DNA from: Cohnella fermenti
Lineage (GTDB): Bacteria > Bacillota > Bacilli > Paenibacillales > Paenibacillaceae
Length of the DNA stretch: 64,000 nt
NCBI RefSeq assembly: GCF_004801405.1
Contig: NZ_SSOB01000004.1
Span: 1 to 64,000 of the forward strand
Reading direction: 5' to 3'
Part shown: positions 1 to 8,761 of the stretch, one piece after another
How positions within the stretch are numbered: the first letter of the stretch is position 1
Layout: every line of letters begins with the position of its first letter
The notes under the pieces: generated by a model
Database searches by the model: none
What the model was told of the DNA's origin: nothing
The model's input: only the letters and a program-made list of their open reading frames with translations
Translations under genes and position numbers: made by a program

Positions 1-1784
1 GGGACTTCGATGGGGACACCGTCAGCGGCGATATGACGTTGTACGCGCACTGGACGTTGAACAGCTACACGGTGACGTTCGACCCGAACGGAGGCAGCTT
101 CTCGGGAAGCGAGGTCACCGTCGAACACGGGCAGACGGTAGCCGAGCCGACGGAGCCAACGCGAGTCGGGTATGCGTTTGAGGGCTGGTATGTCGATCCG
201 GCGGATGAGACGGGCGAGTGGGACTTCGATGGGGACACCGTCAGCGGCGATATGACGTTGTACGCGCACTGGACGTTGAACAGCTACACGGTGACGTTCG
301 ACCCGAACGGAGGCAGCTTCTCGGGAAGCGAGGTCACCGTTGAACACGGGCAGACGATAGCCGAGCCAACAGAGCCGACGCGAGTGGGGTATGCGTTTGA
401 GGGCTGGTTCGTCGATCCGGCGGATGAGACGGGTGAATGGGACTTCGACGCCGCTCCGGTAGTCGAGGACATGACGTTGTACGCGCACTGGACGAATCGT
501 GACACGGGCGGTACGGATGACTCCGACTCCCCCGATGCCGATTCGGGCAATGATGCGGACCACCAGGCAGATGAACCCGGTAGTCCGACCGGCGCTTCGG
601 CTACGGCGAGCGTCAAGTTGAACGGCGTGACGGCAGAGGTAAGCGTCACGGAGGAAGTCACGGCCGAAGGGCAGAGGTATATTCGTCTCACGTTCACCTC
701 CGAACAACTACGGGAAGTATTGGTGTCCGATACGCCAGAAATTGTGATTGCGGTGGAGGGACCGGATCCGGCGGTCAAGGCAATCTTCCCTGCACAACCG
801 TTTCTTCAGACGTGGCGGGTGCGGCCGGATGCCAGGCTGTCGCTTAGCGTCAACGGCAACGGGTTGCAGATTCCGTTCGAAGCCTTCGGAGAACTGGAAG
901 AGGAAGCGACGTTAACGGCGACGATTGCGCAGGTCGCCGCTGCAGATCGCATCGACAGCGCCGACGCAGCGCGGGTACTGGGGAATCCGATCTTCTTTGC
1001 ACTGAATTCGGGAGACCGGACAATCGAAGGCAGTGGGCCCGACCGTTACCTTCGGCGAACGATTGCGCTGTCGACGCCGGTCAATCCGGACGAGGCTTCG
1101 GTCGTCCGAATCGATGCGAGCGGCGAGCTTCATTTCGTTCCGGCTGTTTTTGCAGGCGGACAGGCGAAACTGTATGTTTTGCACGATGGCTTATACGCGG
1201 TCATCCGTTCGAGCGTGTCGTTCACGGATATGCAGTCGCATTGGGCTGAGGCGGATGTACGGCTATTGGCGAACAAGCGAATCGTTACAGGTCGGCCGAA
1301 TGGCGGGTTTGCCCCGGATGAGCCGATCACTCGCGCCGAATTCGCGTCGTTGCTTGTTCGGTCGCTCGGCCTCTGGGAAGAGGGCCACGCTTCGACATTC
1401 ACGGATGTGGCGGCGAACGACTGGTACGCCGACGCAATCGGTGCGGCACAGCGATCGGGTCTGATCGGGGGTTACGAAGACGGAACGTTCCGTCCCGATG
1501 CCAAGATCACCCGCGAACAAGTCGCAACGATGATTGCAAGAGCGATGGAGTTCGTCGGTAAAGCGCCGCAGGCCGATGCGGGAGCGCTGGAATCGTTCGT
1601 CGATGTCGCAGACATCTCGGACTGGGCTGCGGAGGCAGCGGCGTGGCTCTTCGAGGCAGGCATAGTTAAGGGGATGAACGATACGGTCTTCGCCCCTGCG
1701 GCGGACGCTTCGCGGGCGCAAAGCGTGGTGATGCTGAGAAGAATGCTCCAATACATTCAATTCATTGCCCCATTTTCCGAATAA
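1..1784 (+). CDS. InlB/Listeria-Bacteroides repeat and SLH surface protein, 5' partial
   Basis: The reading frame is open from base 3, so the gene starts before the window. The visible part has two and a half copies of a 73-residue unit carrying the motif NSYTVTFDPNGG ... GYAFEGWYVDPAD, the InlB B-repeat/Flg_new beta-grasp family of surface proteins. An Asp/Ser-rich linker follows near base 510. Next is a beta-rich region of about 200 residues that I do not recognise, then three C-terminal SLH domains (from about base 1220; motifs HWAEADVRLL, DWYADAIGAA, DWAAEAAAWL), which bind pyruvylated cell-wall polymer in this family. A secreted, wall-anchored protein is expected, but the signal peptide lies outside the window. 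The repeats are nearly identical at DNA level (219-bp period), so copy number may vary. Substrate or partner unknown. Confidence 0.85.
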   Translation, partial: DFDGDTVSGDMTLYAHWTLNSYTVTFDPNGGSFSGSEVTVEHGQTVAEPTEPTRVGYAFEGWYVDPADETGEWDFDGDTVSGDMTLYAHWTLNSYTVTFDPNGGSFSGSEVTVEHGQTIAEPTEPTRVGYAFEGWFVDPADETGEWDFDAAPVVEDMTLYAHWTNRDTGGTDDSDSPDADSGNDADHQADEPGSPTGASATASVKLNGVTAEVSVTEEVTAEGQRYIRLTFTSEQLREVLVSDTPEIVIAVEGPDPAVKAIFPAQPFLQTWRVRPDARLSLSVNGNGLQIPFEAFGELEEEATLTATIAQVAAADRIDSADAARVLGNPIFFALNSGDRTIEGSGPDRYLRRTIALSTPVNPDEASVVRIDASGELHFVPAVFAGGQAKLYVLHDGLYAVIRSSVSFTDMQSHWAEADVRLLANKRIVTGRPNGGFAPDEPITRAEFASLLVRSLGLWEEGHASTFTDVAANDWYADAIGAAQRSGLIGGYEDGTFRPDAKITREQVATMIARAMEFVGKAPQADAGALESFVDVADISDWAAEAAAWLFEAGIVKGMNDTVFAPAADASRAQSVVMLRRMLQYIQFIAPFSE

Positions 1785-1807
1785 AAATAGTTCCACAACC
1801 GTTTTTT

Positions 1808-1849
1808 GACCGCCTGCACATGGGTTTCCAGCAGAAATCGCAGGCGGTC
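1808..1849. repeat. Inverted repeat after the SLH gene
   Basis: Ten-base arms GACCGCCTGC (1808-1817) and GCAGGCGGTC (1840-1849) are perfectly complementary with a 22-nt loop. A T-run (1802-1807) lies before, not after, the stem on the plus strand, so this is not a standard intrinsic terminator. It may still block read-through from the surface-protein gene. Confidence 0.5.
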
Positions 1850-1880
1850 GAGGCACTAATCGGGTGCCGTTCTGAACAAA

Positions 1881-1902
1881 TACTGGACTAATCGTTCCGG
1901 AA
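1881..1902. promoter_or_regulatory. Candidate TetR operator 1
   Basis: ACTGGAC-TAATC-GTTCCGG lies just upstream of the tetR gene and matches the more symmetrical site at 2539-2562 upstream of the MFS gene. Two copies flanking a tetR gene and facing its partner exporter suggest autorepression and co-repression. Binding is inferred from position and symmetry. Confidence 0.55.
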
Positions 1903-1937
1903 AAGATATACTGTGTTCACGAGAGGGGGGGCCCGCC

Positions 1938-2513
1938 ATCGGACGCAACAAAGAATTCGATAGGGAGCAGGTGCTCCATCAAGCCATGCTGGTGTTCTGG
2001 GAGAAAGGCTTCGAGGGAGCGAGCATCCCCGATCTGCTTCAGGCGATGGGCCTCAGCCGGTCCAGTCTGTACGAGACGTTCGGGGATAAAGAGTCGCTTT
2101 ACCTGGAAGCGATCGAGCTTTACAAGAAGAGGAGCTTGAGCAAGAGGCGCCTTCTGGAGAACCCGACATCCGCGAAGGAAGGCATTCGGCAATACTTCGA
2201 CCGCCATATCTCCGCCGCCTTGGACGAGGCTTCTCCCCATGGTTGCTTGATCACGATCGCGACCGTTGGCATGGACTCGCCGGACGAGCAGACGAGAGCC
2301 GCGATCCGGGACAGCTTCGACGGGCTGGAGAAGTGCTTCATCGACGTCCTCCGCCGGGGACAGCAGACGGGGGAGATCGCTGCGGACCAAGACGTGAAGA
2401 CGATGGCGACCTTGCTGCTCAGCCTCAACCACGGGATCAATGTCGTGACGAAGATGAAGCCGGACAGGCAGCAATACGACGATATGATCGAGGCCGTTCT
2501 TGGATTGCTGTAG
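1938..2513 (+). CDS. TetR/AcrR-family transcriptional repressor (possible ATC start)
   Basis: The protein has an N-terminal TetR helix-turn-helix (GFEGASIPDLLQAMGLSRSS, then LYETFGDKESLY) and a helical ligand-binding C-terminus, about 191 residues. The first ordinary start in frame is GTG at 1971, but that would delete the conserved opening GRNKEFDREQ of this subfamily. Reading upstream, the codon in the usual Met position is ATC (1938), 7 nt after GAGAGGGGGG (1921-1930). I therefore place the start at 1938 and flag it; GTG 1971 is the conservative alternative. The gene precedes an MFS exporter, and matching palindromes sit before both genes, so it probably represses itself and the exporter until a toxic ligand binds. 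Confidence 0.8.
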   Translation: MGRNKEFDREQVLHQAMLVFWEKGFEGASIPDLLQAMGLSRSSLYETFGDKESLYLEAIELYKKRSLSKRRLLENPTSAKEGIRQYFDRHISAALDEASPHGCLITIATVGMDSPDEQTRAAIRDSFDGLEKCFIDVLRRGQQTGEIAADQDVKTMATLLLSLNHGINVVTKMKPDRQQYDDMIEAVLGLL

Positions 2514-2538
2514 GAGGAGACGGCCTTTTTTTAAGAGA

Positions 2539-2562
2539 TTACTGGAACGATTGTTCCGGTAA
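2539..2562. promoter_or_regulatory. Candidate TetR operator 2
   Basis: Near-perfect palindrome with arms TTACTGGAAC and GTTCCGGTAA around GATT, between tetR and the MFS gene. It shares its right half with the site at 1881-1902. The symmetry and paired positions support a repressor site. Confidence 0.65.
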
Positions 2563-2606
2563 AAAATGCAGTTTTGTACGCATCACCAAGCAAAGGGGAA
2601 ATTCGC

Positions 2607-3806
2607 ATGAGCGCACTCGAAGAGCAGCAACCTGCCGCCAAAGACTTCTCGCCCGCAATTATCCGCATTCTTGCCGTCGCCTGCGGACTCATCGTCGCCA
2701 ATCTTTATTACGCCCAGCCCTTGATTGGGCCGATCAGCTCGGACCTGGGGCTGTCGTCCGGAGCGGCGGGGCTGATCGTTACGCTGGCCCAGATCGGCTA
2801 CGGCCTTGGGCTTCTGTTCCTCGTCCCCTTGGGGGACATCGTCGAGAATCGCCGGCTGGTCGTTATTCTTCTGTTCCTCGCGGCTGTCGTGCTTGCGGCC
2901 GGAGGCGTCGTTCATCATTCCGTCCTGTTCCTGGGCGTCTCCATGCTGATCGGGGTAAGCTCCGTCGCCGCTCAGGTTCTTGTCCCGTATGCGGCGCACC
3001 TGTCGCCGGAAGCGACGCGAGGCCGCAACGTCGGCAATGTCATGAGCGGACTGCTGCTCGGCATTATGCTCGCTCGTCCCGTGTCGAGCCTGGTGGCGGA
3101 ATACTTGGGGTGGAGAGCCGTCTTCTACTTGTCCGCGGTCGCCATCGCCGCTCTCGCTATTGTTCTGGCCCGCGCGCTTCCGGCTCGCCAGCCGACGTCT
3201 TCCGTGCGGTATTCGGCGCTGATCGGCTCGATGACGCAGCTTCTGAAGACGACGCCGGTGCTTCGGCGCAGAGCGCTCTACCACGCCAGCGTATTCGGAA
3301 CGTTCAGCTTGTTCTGGACGACGGTGCCCCTGTACTTGACCGGCCCGGTGTTCCGCTTCTCCCAACAGGAGGTCGCGCTCTTCGCGTTGGTCGGCGTATC
3401 CGGCGCGCTCGCCGCACCCGTCGCCGGCCGACTGGCGGACCGGGGCTGGATTCGTCCCGCGACCGGAATCGCGCTCCTTCTCGTGCTGCTCTCGATCGCG
3501 CTGCCGCTGGCCGATCAAGGAGGCTCGACGCTTGCGCTTATCCTGCTCGTTGTCGCGGCCGTTGTGCTCGACATGGGGGTGTCCGCGAACCTGGTGCTTA
3601 GCCAGCGAGAGATTTTCTCTCTGGGGGCCGAGGTGCGCAGCCGACTGAACGGCTTGTTCATGGCCATCTTCTTCGCCGGCGGGGCGCTCGGTTCCGCGCT
3701 CGGCGGCTGGGCGTATTCGGCGGGAGGCTGGCAGGCGGCTCTGTGGATCGGCATTGCCTTGCCGGCGTTAGCCTTGGCTTATTACGCCACCGAGAAGCGC
3801 CGCTAA
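2607..3806 (+). CDS. MFS efflux transporter, DHA1 type
   Basis: A 399-residue integral membrane protein with about 12 hydrophobic segments. It opens with the MFS signature region [17 protein letters not shown] and has the loop 2-3 motif LGDIVENRR in place of the typical GxxxDRxGRR. ATG 2607 is preceded by AAAGGGG (2593-2599); the longer open frame from 2574 has no ribosome site and would run across the operator. The TetR gene upstream and the palindrome at 2539-2562 indicate drug- or toxin-inducible export. It resembles YgaY/YnfM-like proton-driven exporters; the substrate cannot be read from sequence. Confidence 0.85.
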   Translation: MSALEEQQPAAKDFSPAIIRILAVACGLIVANLYYAQPLIGPISSDLGLSSGAAGLIVTLAQIGYGLGLLFLVPLGDIVENRRLVVILLFLAAVVLAAGGVVHHSVLFLGVSMLIGVSSVAAQVLVPYAAHLSPEATRGRNVGNVMSGLLLGIMLARPVSSLVAEYLGWRAVFYLSAVAIAALAIVLARALPARQPTSSVRYSALIGSMTQLLKTTPVLRRRALYHASVFGTFSLFWTTVPLYLTGPVFRFSQQEVALFALVGVSGALAAPVAGRLADRGWIRPATGIALLLVLLSIALPLADQGGSTLALILLVVAAVVLDMGVSANLVLSQREIFSLGAEVRSRLNGLFMAIFFAGGALGSALGGWAYSAGGWQAALWIGIALPALALAYYATEKRR

Positions 3807-3846
3807 CCTCCTCCGAAGCCGGGGGCTGCCGCAATAGCCGCAATAT

Positions 3847-4016
3847 ATGTGAAATATCACATTCGCGCCGCCCGGCAGCGGGCACTTTGTCCGATTCTAT
3901 GCGAAAAATCACATTCGTGGAGGAATCTTCGGCTTGAGTTACCGCATATATGCTAAAAACCACATAAAACGCCGCAATTGCCCCCAATTCAAGCCGACGA
4001 ATGTGAAAAAACGCAT
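3847..4016 (+). repeat. Four-palindrome dispersed element, complete copy A
   Basis: Four 16-bp imperfect palindromes start at 3847 (ATGTGAAATATCACAT), 3899 (ATGCGAAAAATCACAT), 3950 (ATGCTAAAAACCACAT) and 4001 (ATGTGAAAAAACGCAT), spaced 52, 51 and 51 bp. Unit 1 is followed by TCG, and units 3 and 4 by AAAA. Order and spacing are the same in copies at 34158-33989 and 55851-56020. It fills the gap between the convergent MFS and kinase genes, which holds no gene. No transposase or long terminal repeats are visible. Confidence 0.85.
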
Positions 4017-4095
4017 AAAATCGGCAAACGGCGGCGAATGGCGAGTAGCAAGCGGCCCAGCATCCCAGCATCCCAGCATCCCGAAGGAGGCACGG

Positions 4096-5901
4096 CTAGG
4101 CGGCCGATGCACCGATCGGCAACCGCAGCGAGACGGTTGTGCCGCGCTCCTCCTCGGAATGAATGGACAGTCCATATTCTTCCCCGAACGTAAGCTGAAG
4201 CCGATCGTTCACATTGCGCAGACCGAAGCCGCCCTCCGCTTCGGAATCGGCGGAGACGGGCCGCTTCAGCAGGCCGGCCAGCTCGCCCGGAGGGATTCCC
4301 TTGCCGTCGTCTCCGATCTGAAGGAGATACGAGCCGGAGTCCCTCTTCGCTGCGGAGATCGAGATGGAGCCGCGCTTGCGCTCGGTCTCCATGATGCCGT
4401 GCAGCACCGCGTTCTCGACGATCGGCTGCAGAATCGTGCGCGGCACGAGGCAGGTCTGAAGCTCCGGAGGCACCTCGACGATCAGCTCGATCGCCTCCTC
4501 GTAGCGCATGTTCATGATTCCGATATAAGCCCGAATATGCTGGAGCTCGGCCCGAAGGGGCACGAGCTCTTTGCCTTGGGAGAGGCCGAGCTTATAGAAG
4601 CGGGTCAGCGACAGCACCATGCGCGAGATGTCCGGCACCTGATGCTCGATCGCGAGGCAGTTGATCGTGTCGAGCGAGTTGTAGAGCAGGTGAGGGTTGA
4701 TCTGCGCCTGAAGCGTTCGCAGCTCGGCGTTCTTCAGCTCCTTGCCCATGCGGAACTTCTCCTGCACAAGCCCGTCCATTCGCCGGACCATGAAGTTGAA
4801 GCTCTCGGTCAGCTCGCCGATCTCGTCCTTGCCGCCCACGGTCATAACGACCGGCAGGTCGCCGTTCTGCACAAGGCGCATGCGGGAGGACAAGCGCTTG
4901 ATGCGAATCGTGCTCAACCGCGAGTAGAAGTAAGCGACGACATAGGAGAGCGCCGTGATCACGAGCATCATGACGATCATCCGGTTGCGCAGGTCCGTCA
5001 GCGGGCGCAGCGCCTCCTTGAGCGAGACGTGGGAGACAAGCGACCAGGAGGTGCCGGGAATGGCGACGCTCCGGAGCAGCATCTGGCGGTTAGCGCCGCC
5101 GCCGTCCCCGCTCGCCAATTCGCTCCCGCCCGCCGCCCCGGCCGCATCCCCGCCTTCCGCTCCGGCCGCACTTCCTGCGTCCGGCCGGGATGCGGCGACG
5201 GTCTCGCCCGACTCGTCGCTGCGGAGCAGGACGTAGCTGGAGGCGGTGAGCTGCGCCTCCGTCACGATCCGCTCGACATCGGCGAGCGGGATATCGACCC
5301 GGGCCACGCCGACCGGCTTGGTGAAGTCCACAAGGCTCCAGACCGTTCGCGCGACGGAGACGACCGCGACGGCTCCGGCATCCCGGCGGGGAACGAACCA
5401 GTACGCGGATGCGCCGGAAGCGTTCATGCGAGCGTACCAGTCTTCGCCGGCAAGCCTGGACAGGGGGGACAGCCGCGCCCCGTCGTCCGAGAAGACGAAG
5501 CGGTCGTCGAGATACAGACGCACCCGGTAAACGCCCTGGGACTTCTCGATGTTCTGCAGGAACGGCGTCATTCGGTTGTAATCCGTAAGCTGCGAAGGAA
5601 TGTCGTAGCGGTCCGCATCGGTGGCAAGAATGGCGTTGATCTGGCCGTCCAGCGAGACGGTGTTGAGCGCGCCGATCGCCTTGTCCGCCAATGCGTCCAA
5701 CTGGCGCGCAGCCTCGTCGAAGACCTGCTCGGCCGACTGCATCGTCTGGCGGCGGACGACTTCCGCGCTTCGGTGGTAGGAGAACCAGGTCAGAATCGCC
5801 ATCGGGACAAGAATGAGAACAACGTAAGAGAGGAACACTTTGCGCTGCAGACTCAGATGGCTGATGACGCGGTACAGCGGCCGGAGCGGGAAGCCTCTCA
5901 T
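4096..5901 (-). CDS. YesM/LytS-type sensor histidine kinase
   Basis: A 601-residue membrane kinase. Transmembrane segment 1 (about residues 22-42) is followed by an extracellular sensor of about 260 residues, a second segment (about 308-325), a HAMP linker, the His_kinase domain with phospho-acceptor motif NPHLLYNSLD (His near 403), the N box VENAVLHGI (near 500) and the ATP-lid motif GFGLRNVNDRL (near 562). ATG 5901 overlaps the stop of the upstream response regulator (ATGA), so the two are translationally coupled. Such pairs typically sense extracellular sugars and activate adjacent Lpl-type ABC genes, here the divergent operon at 6900. An Ala/Gly-rich stretch (about 234-272) sits inside the sensor and looks like a flexible insertion. 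Confidence 0.93.
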   Translation of the reverse strand: MRGFPLRPLYRVISHLSLQRKVFLSYVVLILVPMAILTWFSYHRSAEVVRRQTMQSAEQVFDEAARQLDALADKAIGALNTVSLDGQINAILATDADRYDIPSQLTDYNRMTPFLQNIEKSQGVYRVRLYLDDRFVFSDDGARLSPLSRLAGEDWYARMNASGASAYWFVPRRDAGAVAVVSVARTVWSLVDFTKPVGVARVDIPLADVERIVTEAQLTASSYVLLRSDESGETVAASRPDAGSAAGAEGGDAAGAAGGSELASGDGGGANRQMLLRSVAIPGTSWSLVSHVSLKEALRPLTDLRNRMIVMMLVITALSYVVAYFYSRLSTIRIKRLSSRMRLVQNGDLPVVMTVGGKDEIGELTESFNFMVRRMDGLVQEKFRMGKELKNAELRTLQAQINPHLLYNSLDTINCLAIEHQVPDISRMVLSLTRFYKLGLSQGKELVPLRAELQHIRAYIGIMNMRYEEAIELIVEVPPELQTCLVPRTILQPIVENAVLHGIMETERKRGSISISAAKRDSGSYLLQIGDDGKGIPPGELAGLLKRPVSADSEAEGGFGLRNVNDRLQLTFGEEYGLSIHSEEERGTTVSLRLPIGASAA

Positions 5902-6677
5902 GGGTTGATTGTCCTTCTGAACTCGGAAGGCGTCAGCCCGCATTCCTTCTTGAACAGGCGGGCGAAGTACTTGCCGTCGGTGTAGCCGACGAGGCCGGCC
6001 ACCTGATGCAGCTTGACGGCCGGGTCCGCGATCCGCTCCTTCGCCTTCCCGATCCGAACCGAGGTCAGGTACTGGTTGATCGTGATGCCGGTCTCCTGTT
6101 TAAAAATCAGGCAAACATACGAAGGAGTCAGGTAGAGGTGGTCCGCAAGCGCGCTGATCGACAGGTTCGGATCGCACGCCCGCTGTTCGATGAATCGCTT
6201 CGCCTTGCCGACGAGGCCGCCCCCTTCCGCGCCCGGCTCCCGCAACGGTGCGGCGGCATCGCGTTGGACCGGCGGCTCATTCTCCTTGAAGCGAGCCTGC
6301 TCCTCGGCGCACTTCGCGACGGCCGAAGCGAGCACCCGCTTCACCTCGTCCAGATCGATCGGCTTCTCCACGTAATCGACGACGTTCAGCTTGATCGCCG
6401 ACTTCAAGTAGTCGACCTCCGAGTAAGCGCTTAAAATTATGACCTTGCTCTTCGGAAGGCAAGCTCTCAGCTCGCGCGCGAACGTCAGGCCGTCCATGCG
6501 GGGCATGCGGATGTCGGTCATGACGATGTCCGGGGAATGCCGCTTCGCAAGCTCCAGCGCACGGATTCCGTCGTCGGCCTGCTCGACCTCCCCGATTCCG
6601 AGCTCCCGCCACGGAATATGGTTCAGCAGCGTGTTGCGCGTCGTGCGCTCGTCGTCCACGATCAGCATCTTGAGCAC
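5898..6677 (-). CDS. YesN-type response regulator, receiver plus AraC HTH
   Basis: The N-terminal receiver opens MLKMLIVDDERTTRN, with phospho-acceptor Asp in IVMTDIRMP (near residue 55). A linker leads to a C-terminal AraC DNA-binding domain (ISALADHLYLTPSYVCLIFK ... GYTDGKYFARLFKKECGLTPSEF). GTG 6677 is chosen because GGGGGAGAGA (6681-6690) lies at ideal distance; ATG 6668 is too far from it. The gene heads a two-gene operon with the kinase and faces away from the sugar ABC operon at 6900, its most likely target. Confidence 0.92.
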   Translation of the reverse strand: MLKMLIVDDERTTRNTLLNHIPWRELGIGEVEQADDGIRALELAKRHSPDIVMTDIRMPRMDGLTFARELRACLPKSKVIILSAYSEVDYLKSAIKLNVVDYVEKPIDLDEVKRVLASAVAKCAEEQARFKENEPPVQRDAAAPLREPGAEGGGLVGKAKRFIEQRACDPNLSISALADHLYLTPSYVCLIFKQETGITINQYLTSVRIGKAKERIADPAVKLHQVAGLVGYTDGKYFARLFKKECGLTPSEFRRTINP

Positions 6678-6792
6678 TTGTCTCTCCCCCTTTATCCTGT
6701 AGTATAACGCATACGCGCGAGTTGGCAACGACCGCTTCCTTCCTGCGCCCAAGTCTATAATTTTGTCTATCCGATTCGTATTTTCTCCCCCT

Positions 6793-6821
6793 ATCCGCCG
6801 TTTGTAAGCGTTTTATATAAT
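6793..6821 (+). promoter_or_regulatory. Promoter with CcpA (cre)-like site for the sugar operon
   Basis: A -10 box TATAAT (6816-6821) has no good -35 at the usual distance, as expected for an activator-dependent promoter. TTTGTAAGCGTTTTAT (6801-6816) overlaps it and matches most of the cre consensus WTGNAARCGNWWWCA. Catabolite repression of the lpl-type operon at 6900 is the natural reading. Inferred from motif only. Confidence 0.55.
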
Positions 6822-6899
6822 GGGGTCAGCCTAGGCCGAACACCCATACCGAATGCAAAGGATGATGCATGGCATGCGCAGCAAGAGCGGAGGGAGCTC

Positions 6900-7805
6900 A
6901 TGATCAAGGAGTTCCGCAAGAACAGGATGCTGTTCCTGATGATGGTTCCGTCCGTCGTTTATTTTTTCCTGCTTTGTTATCTGCCGATGGCCGGCACGGT
7001 GCTGGCGTTCAAGAGCTATCGCTTCGACAAGGGAATCTTCGGAAGCCCCTGGGCGGGACTGGCCAACTTCGAGTTCTTCTTCCGCTCAGGCAAGGCTCTG
7101 CTCGTCACGTCGAACACGGTGCTGTACAACGCGGCCTTCATCGTCAGCGGGCTTGTTCTCCAACTGGCCGTCGCGATTGTGATCGCCGAGATGGGAGGGA
7201 GGTTCATCAAGAAGGCGGCGCAGTCGATTCTGCTGTTCCCGTTCTTCCTCTCCTGGGTCGTCGTCGGCGCAATCGTCTACAACCTGTTCAACTACGATTA
7301 CGGCTACCTGAACGTGCTTCTCCAGGCGATGGGGCTGCCGCAGCAGGACTTCTATTCCTCTCCCGGCTGGTGGAAGTACATCCTGCTCTTCTTCAACAAC
7401 TGGAAGTACGTCGGGTACAATTCGCTTATCTACCTCGCGGCGATCATCGGCATCGACCGCAGCCTGTACGAAGCCGCCGCGATCGACGGGGCGAACGTCT
7501 TCCAGCGCATCCGCCGGATTACGCTCCCGCTTATCGTTCCGACGACCGTCATCATGGTGCTTCTGTCTATTGGGAATATTTTCCGCGGCAACTTCGATCT
7601 GTTCTATCAGCTTGTCGGCACCAACGGCCTGCTGTACGACGCGACGGACGTCATCGACACCTTCGTCTTCCGCTCGCTGCTCGGCTCCCAGGACATCGGC
7701 ATGTCGGCCGCCACCGGCTTGTACCAATCGGTCGTCTGCTTCGTCATCATCCTGATTACGAACGCGATCGTGCGCAGGGTGCAGCCCGACTATTCGCTCT
7801 TCTAG
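6900..7805 (+). CDS. Lpl-type carbohydrate ABC permease (LplB-like)
   Basis: A 301-residue inner-membrane permease with about six hydrophobic segments and the BPD_transp_1 EAA loop (EAAAIDGAN ... RRITLPLI near residues 190-210) that docks the ATPase. ATG 6900 follows GGAGGG at correct spacing. It is the first gene of an operon with an LplC-like permease (9 bp on), a lipoprotein and an esterase. No ATPase gene is present, so the system presumably borrows a shared MsmX-type ATPase, as usual for this family. Substrate is probably a complex oligosaccharide; identity unknown. Confidence 0.92.
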   Translation: MIKEFRKNRMLFLMMVPSVVYFFLLCYLPMAGTVLAFKSYRFDKGIFGSPWAGLANFEFFFRSGKALLVTSNTVLYNAAFIVSGLVLQLAVAIVIAEMGGRFIKKAAQSILLFPFFLSWVVVGAIVYNLFNYDYGYLNVLLQAMGLPQQDFYSSPGWWKYILLFFNNWKYVGYNSLIYLAAIIGIDRSLYEAAAIDGANVFQRIRRITLPLIVPTTVIMVLLSIGNIFRGNFDLFYQLVGTNGLLYDATDVIDTFVFRSLLGSQDIGMSAATGLYQSVVCFVIILITNAIVRRVQPDYSLF

Positions 7806-7814
7806 GAGGCCCGT

Positions 7815-8699
7815 ATGCTAACTTACACCAAGGACCGTCTGCTGTTCAACGTCCTGGGCTACACCTTCCTTGGCCTGCTGTGTCTTCTGTGCCTCGTGCC
7901 GCTGCTGCTGGTCGTCAGCGGTTCGCTGTCGGGAGAGGAGCAGCTTGTCCGCAACGGCTTCCGGCTGCTGCCGCAGAAGCTGAGCCTGGACGGCTACCGG
8001 ATGGTGTTCAAGGCCCCGGGGGATATTGTGCGCGCATTCGGCGTGTCGCTGCTCGTGCTCGTCGCCGGCACGTCGCTGGGCGCCTTCCTGACCGCAATGA
8101 CCTCGTACGTCATCGGGCGCAAGGACTTCAAGTACCGGAACTACTTCTCGTTCTACATCTACTTCACGTCCGTCTTCAGCGGGGGCCTCGTGCCCTGGTA
8201 TCTGCTGATGGTCAACTATTATCATATGAAGGACAGCGTGCTGGCGCTGATCGTGCCGCTGCTGATGAACGTCTTCTACATCCTCGTGATGAAAAGCTTC
8301 TTCGCATCCATTCCGGAGGCCATCATCGAATCCGGCAAAATCGACGGGGCGGGGGAGCTGCGGATATTCCTGACACTTATGCTGCCGATCGCCAAGCCGG
8401 GGCTGGCGACGATCGCTCTGTTCATCGGGCTCGGCTACTGGAACGACTGGGCGAACGCGATGCTGTTTATCCGCGATCCGAATCTCGTTCCCTTGCAATA
8501 CTACTTGTACAACCTGATGAACAAGACGGAGATGCTGAACAACCTGGCGGGGAAGACCGGCATGCCGATTCCCGACATTCCGAAGGAGACGTTTAAGCTG
8601 GCGATGACCGTGATCGTCATTGCTCCGGTGTTCTTCGTCTATCCGTTCCTGCAGCGTTTTATCGTCAGCGGGGTGACCATCGGCTCCGTCAAGGGTTAA
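7815..8699 (+). CDS. Lpl-type carbohydrate ABC permease (LplC-like)
   Basis: A 294-residue partner permease (MalG/CUT1 type). It has about six hydrophobic segments, the EAA-loop variant ESGKIDGAGELRIF ... LPIAKP, and the typical family C-terminus VSGVTIGSVKG. ATG 7815 follows AGGAGG nine bases after the LplB-like stop. It forms the heterodimeric channel with the upstream product and receives substrate from the lipoprotein encoded next. Confidence 0.93.
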   Translation: MLTYTKDRLLFNVLGYTFLGLLCLLCLVPLLLVVSGSLSGEEQLVRNGFRLLPQKLSLDGYRMVFKAPGDIVRAFGVSLLVLVAGTSLGAFLTAMTSYVIGRKDFKYRNYFSFYIYFTSVFSGGLVPWYLLMVNYYHMKDSVLALIVPLLMNVFYILVMKSFFASIPEAIIESGKIDGAGELRIFLTLMLPIAKPGLATIALFIGLGYWNDWANAMLFIRDPNLVPLQYYLYNLMNKTEMLNNLAGKTGMPIPDIPKETFKLAMTVIVIAPVFFVYPFLQRFIVSGVTIGSVKG

Positions 8700-8761
8700 G
8701 CCAATCGCGATATCAATTATGCTGTCTATTATGCTGTTCCTAATAAAGGGAGGATCATCGA

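Noticed and set aside
1808-1849. Intrinsic terminator
   Set aside because: The stem is good, but the T-run precedes it on the plus strand and no T-run follows on either strand. Kept only as an inverted repeat.
3847-4016. CRP/FNR sites (TGTGA...TCACA)
   Set aside because: The half-sites resemble CRP/FNR, but the centre is 4 bp rather than 6. They come as four evenly spaced units behind gene ends rather than at promoters.
3934-5985. 683-codon plus-strand ORF
   Set aside because: Antisense shadow of the YesM-type kinase; its 5' part runs through the repeat element.
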